A DNA stretch of 10,294 bases from Sedimenticola sp. (GCA_026197195.1 JAPHUG010000393.1:1-10294); one strand, 5' to 3'; numbered from the stretch's first letter, positions 1 to 6,736 are shown. Notes: generated by a model not told the origin, from the letters alone. A program made the numbers and translations.

Positions 1-1945
1 CTTCTAAATTCAACGCTTTGGCCATTGCCAATATTGCCCTCACTAATGCCAGGTCAGCCGGGTTTGTCTCCAGATGACTCACAAAAGCACGGTCAATTTT
101 CAGTTTAGAAAAAGAAAATTTCTGCAGATAAGCTAAAGCGGAATAACCTGTACCAAAATCATCTATAGAAAGCTGAATACCGAGCTCAGTCAGGTGTTTC
201 AGCATATCTGCCAGTTCTTTATGGTTGTCAATCAACAGGCTTTCAGTGACTTCAGCCTGAAGTTTCTCTGCAGGCAAACCAGTTGTTGCTAATACAGTCT
301 CTATTTTATGCAACAACTCACTGCAGTAACGAAACTGCACACTGGAAAAGTTCACTGCAATCTGCATCGGATAAATGGCTTGCCATTCAGCCGCCTGCGT
401 GCATGCCTGCAGTAAAGCAAACTCGCCAAGCTGGTGAATCAGACCGTTTTTTTCGGCCAGGGGAATAAACTCTTCCGGAGAGATAAAACCCAACTGGCTG
501 TGATGCCAACGCATCAGTGCTTCTGCCGCGATAATTTTCCGCGTTTTCAAATTAATAATAGGCTGATAGTAGATCTCTATTTCATTGTTACTGATTGCCG
601 AGTGCAAATGATGATTCAGAAGAAGACTGCGCTGCAGTGCTTCATTCATACTTAAATCATAAAAGCTAAACCCGTTTCTCCCTTCATCTTTGACCCGGTA
701 CAGAGCCATATCGGCACTTCTAAGTAACTCATCAGGAGTGTCCCCGTCTTGCGGATAGATAGCCATCCCTATACTGGTGGAGATAAAAAACTCCTGTTTT
801 GCTATTACAAAAGGTTTTTCAAACAAAGCCAGAATTGTACTCGCCAGCATCTTCGCCGTTGCATTATCAGCCAGCTCAGGGATAATCAGTAAAAATTCAT
901 CCCCGCCAAGACGAGCAACCGTATCGGTATTCCTTACGGATCCGGTTAACCGGGAACTCACATCTTTCAGAATTTGATCTCCGGCAACATGGCCTAAGGT
1001 ATCATTGATATGTTTGAAGTTGTCCAGGTCAATCATGATCAGGCAAAACTGCCGGTCATGCCGGGTAGCACGGTCTACTTCGTATTCCAGGAAAAGCTCA
1101 AACTTTCGTCGGTTGTAGAGATTGGTTAAGGGGTCTCTGACTGAGAGCTCTTCAAGTCGATACTGGAAGTCCTGTAAAGTCCCCAGCATTCGATTGAAGT
1201 AGTCTGTGAGATGATGGACCTCACGAATCCAGCCGCCATGGGAAACCCGTTTTGAGAGATCGGCATTGTGGGTGATTTCCCCCATGATACGTGCCAGACC
1301 AATAATGGGTTTAACGACAAAGGCTTTGAGCTTGATGAACAGGCCGGTGAACAGAATCGCCATCACCAATACGAAGTAGCCGATCATCACATTAATAATG
1401 AGTGTGAGTGAAATTTTCAGGTTTTCAATGGGGTAGCGAATATCAATAACGCCATTGATATCTCCGGTTTGGGCTTCCTCATGACAACGTAAGCACTCAT
1501 CCGAGACGATCACCGGGTAGATAAAACGAAGTGCTGAATCGCTGGTTTTGAGCAGTTCTTTGCCTTCACTCAAGGCGGTCTGAATAAGCGGGTCGGCTTG
1601 ACGCTTTTCTGCCTCGCCGGGTATATCGCCATACTCCCTGATAACAGGCTCACCCCGATAGGCGGTGATCTCCATTTTGGGCGCCGCCTTGTTGAGTCGC
1701 TGGATGGTCTCCATGATCTCTTTTTTGTTCCAGCCATCACTCATGACTGAATAGAGGCTTTGAAAAATCAGTTCTGCCGTCTGCCTGGCATCCTCTCTTG
1801 AGAGGTCTTCAATAGCTTTTTGCTTGATTGAGGATGAGATGAAGAAGATAAAAAGGAGTGAAATAGCGAGATAACTGACTGATAACAGTAAGATGAGATG
1901 GAGGAGGGGCATGCCCTTTATTCGATCTTTTACTGGGTCCGGCAT
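1..1945 (-). CDS. Membrane GGDEF-EAL c-di-GMP enzyme with periplasmic CXXCH (c-haem) sensor region, 3' end cut by window
   Basis: I translated this from the minus strand; 648 codons are present and the C-terminus lies beyond base 1. Order: short cytoplasmic start, TM1 (about residues 13-37), periplasmic region (about 38-178) with CLRCH at 151-155, TM2 (about 180-205), a HAMP-like linker (about 206-260), GGDEF domain (about 268-430) and EAL domain (from about 450). The cyclase motif GGDEF is intact at 347-351, with an RxxD product-inhibition site at 338-341. The EAL motif (475-477), VNFSS, EVTES and DDFGTGYS (from 595) are also intact, so both synthesis and breakdown of c-di-GMP look possible; the last EAL residues are not visible. 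CXXCH between two membrane segments resembles the DUF3365/Tll0287-like haem sensors, but that family assignment is by memory. The ATG at 1945 directly follows an in-frame TAG; another ATG lies 11 codons further in. Confidence 0.93.
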   Translation of the reverse strand, partial: MPDPVKDRIKGMPLLHLILLLSVSYLAISLLFIFFISSSIKQKAIEDLSREDARQTAELIFQSLYSVMSDGWNKKEIMETIQRLNKAAPKMEITAYRGEPVIREYGDIPGEAEKRQADPLIQTALSEGKELLKTSDSALRFIYPVIVSDECLRCHEEAQTGDINGVIDIRYPIENLKISLTLIINVMIGYFVLVMAILFTGLFIKLKAFVVKPIIGLARIMGEITHNADLSKRVSHGGWIREVHHLTDYFNRMLGTLQDFQYRLEELSVRDPLTNLYNRRKFELFLEYEVDRATRHDRQFCLIMIDLDNFKHINDTLGHVAGDQILKDVSSRLTGSVRNTDTVARLGGDEFLLIIPELADNATAKMLASTILALFEKPFVIAKQEFFISTSIGMAIYPQDGDTPDELLRSADMALYRVKDEGRNGFSFYDLSMNEALQRSLLLNHHLHSAISNNEIEIYYQPIINLKTRKIIAAEALMRWHHSQLGFISPEEFIPLAEKNGLIHQLGEFALLQACTQAAEWQAIYPMQIAVNFSSVQFRYCSELLHKIETVLATTGLPAEKLQAEVTESLLIDNHKELADMLKHLTELGIQLSIDDFGTGYSALAYLQKFSFSKLKIDRAFVSHLETNPADLALVRAILAMAKALNLE

Positions 1946-1994
1946 CTATCCATTCGCCTTCTGCTGACTACAAGACTGATGGTGCTTGCAAATC

Positions 1995-2000
1995 ATTATA
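1995..2000 (-). promoter_or_regulatory. Possible -10 box for the GGDEF-EAL gene
   Basis: TATAAT reads on the minus strand about 50 bases upstream of the start codon at 1945. No convincing -35 hexamer sits 16-18 bases further upstream, and the region is AT-rich, so chance matches are likely. The rest of the 1946-2217 gap is AT-rich; a TTGACG on the plus strand at 2151-2156 has no good -10 partner before the next gene. Confidence 0.25.
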
Positions 2001-2207
2001 TAGCCTGCAGTCATAATATCCATATAAATAACGGGGCAGAAAATCCTTTCTTGAGTGCTAATAATGCTATTTATTGCGTTATACCACCACTGTTTAAAAC
2101 GGACAGAGCGTCTCTGATCTCTATATCCCTTAAAATATATAGGGTGTATTTTGACGTAAGCCATGTAAAATTACCGTAAATCCTTATAAAAATACTAGGT
2201 TATTAAT

Positions 2208-2211
2208 GGAG
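2208..2211 (+). promoter_or_regulatory. Ribosome binding site fixing the DsrC/TusE-like start
   Basis: GGAG lies 6 bases before the ATG at 2218. An earlier in-frame ATG at 2206 overlaps this site and has only a weak upstream match, so 2218 (or the adjacent ATG at 2221) is the better start. Confidence 0.55.
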
Positions 2212-2217
2212 CGTATA

Positions 2218-2520
2218 ATGATGAATATTGAAATACCACAGCGTGACGGTGACGGTTATCTGGTTGACATGAACACATGGACCCCCGAGATAGGCAAGGC
2301 TATGGCTGATGCGGATGGAATCGTTCTGGATGAGGTTAAATGGGATCAGATCCTCAAAGCGCGCGAATATTACGATGAGCACTCTGTTGTGCCACCTATT
2401 CGCAAGTTTGCAAAATATCTTGGAGCCCCCTCCAAGGAGGTCTTTAATCTCTGGCTAACCGGTCCAATGAAACCGATTACCAAATACGGTGGCCTGCCTA
2501 AACCAACCGGTTGTGTATAA
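2218..2520 (+). CDS. DsrC/TusE-family sulfur-carrier protein, single-cysteine (CysA-only) form
   Basis: The product is about 100 residues. It shows the family pattern GYL near the N-terminus, a W-x-P segment, an REYYDEH-like stretch in the middle and the C-terminal tail GLPKPTGCV with its penultimate cysteine. In this family that cysteine carries sulfur as a persulfide or trisulfide, either in tRNA 2-thiouridine relay (TusE) or in dissimilatory sulfur metabolism (DsrC). The second cysteine of true DsrC, 11 residues before the first, is threonine here, as I recall it in E. coli TusE. The stretch before the tail is a few residues shorter than in E. coli TusE. No other dsr or tus gene is visible, so this may be a stand-alone paralogue. 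It lies 48 bases upstream of bcp on the same strand. Family certain; exact role open. Confidence 0.88.
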   Translation: MMNIEIPQRDGDGYLVDMNTWTPEIGKAMADADGIVLDEVKWDQILKAREYYDEHSVVPPIRKFAKYLGAPSKEVFNLWLTGPMKPITKYGGLPKPTGCV

Positions 2521-2568
2521 TGGGGCTCTCTCTTCTGGTTAGCATTCGAAATGAAGGTTATTTGATAG

Positions 2569-3039
2569 ATGAAGTTTCCTGAAATTGGAAAAAAAGCACC
2601 TGCTTTTACCCTGCTAAACCAGAACGAAGAGAAGGTCAGCCTGGCCGATTTCTTGGGCAAAAAAGTGGTCATCTACTTTTATCCCAAGGCGTCTACGCCA
2701 GGCTGTACCGTTCAAGCCTGTGGCATTCGTGATACCCAGGCAGAGTTAGAGGCGCTTAATACCGTTGTGTTGGGAATAAGCCCGGATGCACCTGTGCGTC
2801 TTAAAAACTTCACGACAAAAAAAGAGCTGAACTTCACTTTACTCTCTGACGTTGACCATGCGGTAGCTGACAAATACGGGGTCTGGGGCCCCAAGAAGTT
2901 CATGGGGCGGGTTTTTGATGGCATCCATAGAATAACTTTTATAGTAGATGCCAAGGGAAAGCTTCGTCATATCATGGAAAAGGTGAAGACTAAGACACAT
3001 CATGATGATGTAATTGCTTATATTAAAGAGCATCTATAA
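2569..3039 (+). CDS. bcp: Thiol peroxidase of the Bcp (AhpC/TSA peroxiredoxin) family
   Basis: This 156-residue protein matches the usual length of Bcp, a cytoplasmic peroxiredoxin that reduces hydrogen peroxide and organic hydroperoxides using thioredoxin. The active site STPGCTVQAC is present: Cys46 is the expected peroxidatic cysteine, and Cys51 five residues later matches the resolving cysteine of the E. coli type. The thioredoxin fold start (APAFTL), a YFYPK strand before the active site and an RITFIVD strand near residue 120 are also typical. A GAAGG at 2553-2557 lies 11 bases before the ATG, a loosely spaced ribosome site. It probably shares a transcript with the DsrC/TusE-like gene upstream; 91 bases separate it from the next gene. 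Confidence 0.95.
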   Translation: MKFPEIGKKAPAFTLLNQNEEKVSLADFLGKKVVIYFYPKASTPGCTVQACGIRDTQAELEALNTVVLGISPDAPVRLKNFTTKKELNFTLLSDVDHAVADKYGVWGPKKFMGRVFDGIHRITFIVDAKGKLRHIMEKVKTKTHHDDVIAYIKEHL

Positions 3040-3130
3040 CGCTGACCTGTCAGTTTAAGGCGCTGATAACGGGCAATGATCGGTTGTTTTTCCGTAATAC
3101 TCCTACTTCTATTATTTTACAATTACCCCT

Positions 3131-3493
3131 ATGAGTAAATTGAGAGCCTACCTCTATTCCAGTTGTGATACCTGTCGAAAGGCAAAAAAATATCTCACCG
3201 AACATCATATCGACTTTGAAGTGGTGCCCATTAGGGAGACGCCCCCATCTCTTGATGAGCTAAAGCAGATGCTAGCGGCCTACGGCGGTGAGATAAGAAA
3301 GTTGTTTAACACATCAGGAATGGACTATCGCCAGGGACAGTATAAAGAGAAGTTAAAGACAATGAGCGACGATCAGGCGCTTGTGGCGCTGTCGAGAAAC
3401 GGCAACTTGATTAAGCGTCCCTTTGTGATTTCAGACACGATTGCCGTTGTCGGTTTTAAAGCTGATCAGTGGGATGACCTCTTTAAGAACTGA
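3131..3493 (+). CDS. ArsC/Spx/MgsR-family thioredoxin-fold protein with CXXC
   Basis: The product is 120 residues, the usual size for the ArsC/Spx/YffB superfamily. It begins with a beta strand and the motif CDTC (Cys12, Cys15) followed by RKAK, then shows LFNTSG with YR (about residues 58-67) and IKRPF (94-98), which are family landmarks. Members include glutaredoxin-linked arsenate reductases and Spx-type proteins that bind RNA polymerase and sense thiol stress. The CXXC pair resembles Spx/MgsR more than classical ArsC, which uses a single N-terminal cysteine, but homologues in proteobacteria are poorly characterised and no ars gene is nearby. No Shine-Dalgarno site is evident before the ATG. 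The gene sits in a run of same-strand thiol genes, which favours a redox role. Confidence 0.87.
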   Translation: MSKLRAYLYSSCDTCRKAKKYLTEHHIDFEVVPIRETPPSLDELKQMLAAYGGEIRKLFNTSGMDYRQGQYKEKLKTMSDDQALVALSRNGNLIKRPFVISDTIAVVGFKADQWDDLFKN

Positions 3494-3568
3494 GGGTTAT
3501 TGCACCCATAAGGGTTGCAGTCATAAGCTGATCACTATCTAAACCCTGCTACGAGTAGAAATGGAAAG

Positions 3569-4030
3569 ATGAAAAAATACTGGTTAATGAAAACAGAGCC
3601 TGAAACGTACTCCATTGATGATCTTAAAAGAGATAAGACGGAGCATTGGGACGGCATAAGAAACTACCAGGCTCGTAATTTCATGATGAAGGATATGAAA
3701 GTGGGTGATGAAGTCCTCTTCTATCACTCTAACTGTAAGGTTCCCGGGGTAGTGGGTCTGGCTCGTGTCTGCAAAGAGGCCTACCCGGATTTCACCGCCT
3801 GGGACCTGAATGCCCACTATTATGACCCGAAATCTTCCGAAGAGAAGCCCCGCTGGTTTATGGTTGATGTGGCTTATGTGGCGACTTTCAACGAGGTGGT
3901 GTCACTTCGTGCGATGCGTGAAACCCCGGAGCTGGAGGGTATGAGATTGCTACAGAAAGGTAATCGCCTGTCCGTCATGCCTGTTGAAGAACGCGACTTC
4001 AGACACATCTGCCAGATGGCAGGCCATTAG
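3569..4030 (+). CDS. EVE-domain protein (PUA/YTH-like nucleic-acid binding fold)
   Basis: The 153-residue protein is a single EVE domain over its whole length. Diagnostic stretches are WLMKTEP with YSIDDL (residues 5-19), WDGIRNYQARNF (28-39), the GDEVLFYHS strand, and a late RLSVMPV segment. Stand-alone EVE proteins resemble human THYN1 and are thought to bind modified bases in DNA or RNA; the natural ligand of the bacterial single-domain type is not settled. Fused versions occur in restriction systems, but here there is no nuclease or methylase partner. It lies 75 bases after the ArsC/Spx-like gene on the same strand and is probably the last gene of that run, since a minus-strand gene follows convergently. 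A purine-rich stretch precedes the ATG very closely. Confidence 0.93.
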   Translation: MKKYWLMKTEPETYSIDDLKRDKTEHWDGIRNYQARNFMMKDMKVGDEVLFYHSNCKVPGVVGLARVCKEAYPDFTAWDLNAHYYDPKSSEEKPRWFMVDVAYVATFNEVVSLRAMRETPELEGMRLLQKGNRLSVMPVEERDFRHICQMAGH

Positions 4031-4049
4031 GGGGCCGAGTGAAGCGGCG

Positions 4050-4065
4050 CTCCTGTTGCCAGGAG
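4050..4065. terminator. Small hairpin between convergent genes, possible terminator
   Basis: CTCCTG and CAGGAG form a perfect 6-base-pair stem around the loop TTGC, in the 39-base gap between the EVE gene stop and the stop of the minus-strand small gene. Its position suits a two-way terminator, but no T-run follows on either strand, so intrinsic termination is doubtful. Confidence 0.3.
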
Positions 4066-4069
4066 TAAC

Positions 4070-4225
4070 TTAGCGACCGCTACTGGTCAGGTCTTTCAGA
4101 AGATAGCTGCTATAAGCATCCAGGATTCGTTTCTGGGCATCTGTTTTAGGGGCTTTGGCTTGAGCCATTTTTCTGTTGTACCAACCGAGAAGGCCTTGGG
4201 GAAGCGGGGATTGGGCATTCCTCAT
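4070..4225 (-). CDS. Small hypothetical protein, 51 residues
   Basis: I do not recognise this protein. Translated from the minus strand, it starts MRNAQSPLPQGLLGWYNRKM and ends with TSSGR. The C-terminal half (about residues 27-46) looks like an amphipathic helix, and the whole is basic and soluble with no membrane segment or cysteine. Support for a real gene comes from its signals: AGGAA lies 7 bases before the ATG, and a perfect TATAAT lies about 39 bases upstream of the start. The coding stretch fills most of the gap between the EVE gene and gluQ, and its codon use resembles the neighbours. It converges on the EVE gene. It is separated from gluQ by 163 bases and probably has its own promoter. 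No function can be assigned. Confidence 0.62.
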   Translation of the reverse strand: MRNAQSPLPQGLLGWYNRKMAQAKAPKTDAQKRILDAYSSYLLKDLTSSGR

Positions 4226-4263
4226 GTTACTGTTCCTAATGCTGATTAAACTACTCTGTTGTA

Positions 4264-4269
4264 ATTATA
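4264..4269 (-). promoter_or_regulatory. Probable -10 box for the 51-residue gene
   Basis: A perfect TATAAT reads on the minus strand, which would place transcription start near 4257 and give a leader of roughly 30 bases before the ATG at 4225. The hexamer 17 bases upstream (TAGGCT) is a poor -35, so this would be a weak or activator-dependent promoter. Confidence 0.45.
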
Positions 4270-4388
4270 GCGTGATCAAGAGTAGAAGCCTAGGCACTTA
4301 TGAATATTAAATACTGTCGATTGGATCACATTTATTGCCCCCGGATAGTACCTTACAAATAGCATTAATAATACTGATTATCCCATTG

Positions 4389-5264
4389 TTATTTATGGAT
4401 AAGACGATAATCCCAGTGCGCGATAGACCACTCCCAGAATTCACTTACTGTAGTCAGGGGTTCATCCGCTTCAGTTTGACCCAGAAAGACCCAGGCCGCT
4501 TTAAGTGCGGGTAGAGCTTGAGCAACAACAACGGGTTGAGACTGGCTTTGCTTGCTGAGTTTATGGCCATTCTCATCGACTACCAGGGGAAGGTGTTTGT
4601 AGGTTGGTGTGGGTAACGCTAGTAGATTCTGCAAATAGATCTGACGGGGAGTGGATGTCAGCAGGTCTGCCCCTCTGACCACATCGGTAATGCCTTGATA
4701 GGCATCGTCCACTACCACTGCCAGTTGGTAAGCAAACAAACCATCGGCCCGTTTTAGAACGAAATCACCAATATCGCTGGCCAGGAGTTGGGATTGATGA
4801 CCCATCACCCGATCAGTAAATGCAACGGGGTGATCCGTGGTCATTAAGCGCACTGCCTTGGGTTTTCGGGTGGCAGAGGAGGGTGTTGATATTAAACGAC
4901 AGGTGCCAGGGTATATGATGCCCTCACTGCCGTATTGCCCGGCGGCATTTATCTCTTTACGACTGCAGGTGCATTCGTAAAGAACACCCTTGGCGAAAAG
5001 CTGATCAAGCGCTTCCTGGTAAGCGCTGAGTCGCTGGCTCTGATAGAGAATGGATTCATCCCATTCAAAACCGAAGGCCTCCAGGGTATGCAGGATCTGG
5101 CTGACAGCCCCTTTTTTCTCTCTTGGAGGATCGATATCTTCAATTCTGACAAGCCATTTGCCTTGCTGTTTACGGGCGTCCAGATAGCTGCCCAATGCGG
5201 CTACCAGGGAGCCGAAATGGAGTGGCCCTGATGGTGAAGGTGCAAATCGTCCTCTATAGTTCAT
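4389..5264 (-). CDS. gluQ: Glutamyl-Q tRNA(Asp) synthetase (GluQ-RS)
   Basis: The 291-residue protein is a truncated glutamyl-tRNA synthetase homologue without an anticodon-binding domain. It attaches glutamate to queuosine at position 34 of tRNA-Asp in the cytoplasm. Visible features are GRFAPSPSG (5-13), the HIGH-like signature HFGS (16-19), a zinc site made by CTC (Cys98, Cys100), Tyr118 and Cys122, and the KMSKS-like KLSKQ (245-249). The zinc ligand spacing matches the E. coli enzyme. It lies downstream of dksA on the same strand, the arrangement known from enterobacteria, with an intrinsic terminator between. No Shine-Dalgarno sequence precedes the ATG, and the terminator's T-run ends only about 20 bases before it, so expression is probably low and depends on readthrough or an unseen promoter. 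Confidence 0.96.
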   Translation of the reverse strand: MNYRGRFAPSPSGPLHFGSLVAALGSYLDARKQQGKWLVRIEDIDPPREKKGAVSQILHTLEAFGFEWDESILYQSQRLSAYQEALDQLFAKGVLYECTCSRKEINAAGQYGSEGIIYPGTCRLISTPSSATRKPKAVRLMTTDHPVAFTDRVMGHQSQLLASDIGDFVLKRADGLFAYQLAVVVDDAYQGITDVVRGADLLTSTPRQIYLQNLLALPTPTYKHLPLVVDENGHKLSKQSQSQPVVVAQALPALKAAWVFLGQTEADEPLTTVSEFWEWSIAHWDYRLIHK

Positions 5265-5284
5265 CTGCGCAAAGGGTTACCATT

Positions 5285-5310
5285 AAAAAAGCCGGCTAAC
5301 TGCCGGCTTT
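5285..5310 (-). terminator. Intrinsic terminator between dksA and gluQ
   Basis: Read on the minus strand, AAAGCCGGC pairs with GCCGGCTTT around the loop AGTTA, a 9-base-pair stem with a GC-rich core, and the run of six T residues completes a classical Rho-independent terminator. It begins 24 bases after the dksA stop codon. Transcripts must read through it for dksA and gluQ to be co-expressed. Confidence 0.92.
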
Positions 5311-5333
5311 GAATATAGCGTATCGAGAAAGCC

Positions 5334-5777
5334 TTAGCTCATCTGTTTTTCTCGAATCTCATCCAGCGTTTTACAGTCAATACAGAGTGAGGCTGTAGGT
5401 CTGGCCTCGAGTCGCCGTATACCGATTTCAACGCCGCATGCCTCGCAATAACCGTAGTCATGGCTATCCAGTAAATTTAATGTCTCATCGATCTTTTTAA
5501 TCAATTTGCGTTCGCGATCGCGGGTACGCAGTTCCAGGCTGAATTCAGACTCCTGTGTTGCCCGATCGTTCGGATCAGGAAAGTTGGCTGCTTCATCCTT
5601 CATGTGATGCACAGTTCGGTCAACTTCTTCCATCAACTCTTGTTTCCATGCCTTCAGGATGGAACGGAAATGAGTTTCCTGCGCCTCATTCATGTATTCC
5701 TCACCCTTTTTTTCCTTATAAGGCTTGAAGCCGAAAGGACCTGTGAGTTCATTCTGGGGCTTTTTCTTTGCGGTCAT
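5334..5777 (-). CDS. dksA: RNA polymerase-binding transcription factor DksA
   Basis: The 147-residue protein matches E. coli DksA (151 residues) closely along nearly all its length. DksA enters the secondary channel of RNA polymerase and works with ppGpp to repress rRNA promoters and activate amino-acid promoters. The coiled-coil tip DPNDRA is intact, with Asp68, Asp71 and Ala73 matching E. coli Asp71, Asp74 and Ala76. The four zinc ligands are all cysteines (111, 114, 132, 135), so this is the zinc-dependent form rather than the cysteine-free DksA2 type. Only the first 20 or so residues differ clearly. AGGAG lies 7 bases before the ATG. The gene is divergent from cbbY and followed by a strong terminator and then gluQ. 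Confidence 0.98.
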   Translation of the reverse strand: MTAKKKPQNELTGPFGFKPYKEKKGEEYMNEAQETHFRSILKAWKQELMEEVDRTVHHMKDEAANFPDPNDRATQESEFSLELRTRDRERKLIKKIDETLNLLDSHDYGYCEACGVEIGIRRLEARPTASLCIDCKTLDEIREKQMS

Positions 5778-5815
5778 TCAATGACTCCTGGAAAACCACT
5801 CTAACGAAGTCGGCT

Positions 5816-5845
5816 ATGATAACCAGATTCTTCTGTTTCGGGCAA
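5816..5845 (-). promoter_or_regulatory. Candidate sigma-70 promoter for dksA
   Basis: On the minus strand TTGCCC (5840-5845) and TATCAT (5816-5821) are separated by 18 bases, matching 4 of 6 and 5 of 6 consensus positions. Transcription would start near 5809, giving a leader of about 30 bases that contains the AGGAG ribosome site. It lies in the 191-base gap shared with the divergent cbbY gene. Confidence 0.42.
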
Positions 5846-5968
5846 CATTTGCTGCTATTCCCCACATTTCCCGAGTGTAGCAGATCTTTTTCTTAGTTAA
5901 ACTAACCCCATTCAAGATCGTGAAGGCGGTCTAACATAATTTAAAATATCTAGCTATAAGAGGGAGTT

Positions 5969-6736
5969 ATGAGTAGTTTAAAGGCATTACTGTGGGATGT
6001 GGACGGTACATTGGCCGACACAGAAAGAGATGGGCATCGTGTGGCCTTTAATCAGGCCTTTTCTAAAGCGGGTCTGGAGTGGCACTGGGATGTGGCGCTT
6101 TATGGGAAACTGCTGAAAGTCACTGGTGGTAAAGAGCGCATACGATACTACTTAGATCAGTTTAATCCTGACTGGCCCCGTCCTGAGGATCTAGAGGGCT
6201 TTATCGCAGGGTTGCATAAGCAAAAAAGTCAGATTTATGTCGATTTGATGGCTCAGGGTGACATACCCCTTAGGCCTGGAGTGATGCGATTGATCAGAGA
6301 GGCCGCCGCGTCGGGTATTCGGTTGGCCATTGTGACAACCACCACGCCGGCCAATGTTGACGCCTTGTTGGATCAGTATTTTGGCGCTGAGGGGAAAGTG
6401 ATCTTTGAGGTCATTGCCGCGGGTGACGTGGTACCTAATAAGAAACCGGCGCCGGATATCTATCAATGGGCCCTTGAACAGCTCGATTTACCTGCCACGG
6501 CTTGTGTCGCGCTGGAGGATTCACATAACGGTCTGCGCTCGGCATTGGGTGCGGGTGTTAAGACCGTACTCATCACACTCAATGAGTATACGGCCCATGA
6601 AGACTTTAGTGGTGCCTCACTGGTGGTTGACCAGTTGGGTGAACCAAACACTCCCTGCCATCTAATCAAGGGTGAGGTGGCTCAGCTTCAATGTGTGGAT
6701 GTGGATTTGTTAAAACAGCTGCATGGGGTATTCTGA
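5969..6736 (+). CDS. cbbY: CbbY-family HAD phosphatase (xylulose-1,5-bisphosphate phosphatase)
   Basis: This 255-residue HAD-superfamily hydrolase resembles CbbY of phototrophic and chemoautotrophic bacteria. Motif I is DVDGTL, with Asp10 as nucleophile and Asp12 as general acid. The cap region has TGGKER (52-57), a CbbY landmark. Motif II lies in IVTTTT (121-126), motif III is KKP (158-160), and motif IV is LEDSHNGL with Glu183 and Asp184 as metal ligands. CbbY removes xylulose-1,5-bisphosphate, a misfire product that blocks Rubisco, so it points to a Calvin cycle in the host. No Rubisco or other cbb gene is in the window; a related sugar phosphatase with another substrate cannot be excluded. 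AGAGG lies 5 bases before the ATG. The aminotransferase gene follows after 76 bases. Confidence 0.88.
   Translation: MSSLKALLWDVDGTLADTERDGHRVAFNQAFSKAGLEWHWDVALYGKLLKVTGGKERIRYYLDQFNPDWPRPEDLEGFIAGLHKQKSQIYVDLMAQGDIPLRPGVMRLIREAAASGIRLAIVTTTTPANVDALLDQYFGAEGKVIFEVIAAGDVVPNKKPAPDIYQWALEQLDLPATACVALEDSHNGLRSALGAGVKTVLITLNEYTAHEDFSGASLVVDQLGEPNTPCHLIKGEVAQLQCVDVDLLKQLHGVF

Noticed and set aside
1898..2179. A 93-codon plus-strand frame and a 72-codon minus-strand frame across the gap before the DsrC/TusE-like gene
   Set aside because: Both have unusual amino-acid composition, no ribosome site and no recognisable motif, and they lie opposite each other in an AT-rich gap. The minus-strand one ends exactly where the GGDEF-EAL gene starts, but this looks accidental.
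3042..3053. CTGAC/GTCAG inverted repeat after bcp as a terminator
   Set aside because: The stem is only 4-5 base pairs with a very short loop and only three T residues follow, too weak for an intrinsic terminator.
3084..3115. TTGTTT and TATTAT as a promoter for the ArsC/Spx-like gene
   Set aside because: The spacer is 20 bases, outside the usual 16-18, and the region is AT-rich.
3494..3568. Repeated GGGTT/TGCA elements between the ArsC/Spx-like and EVE genes
   Set aside because: The matches are short and imperfect and do not form a stable hairpin or a clear repeat unit.
3569..4030. EVE protein as part of a restriction or defence system
   Set aside because: It is a single-domain THYN1-like protein with no nuclease, helicase or methylase gene nearby, so a defence role has no support from context.
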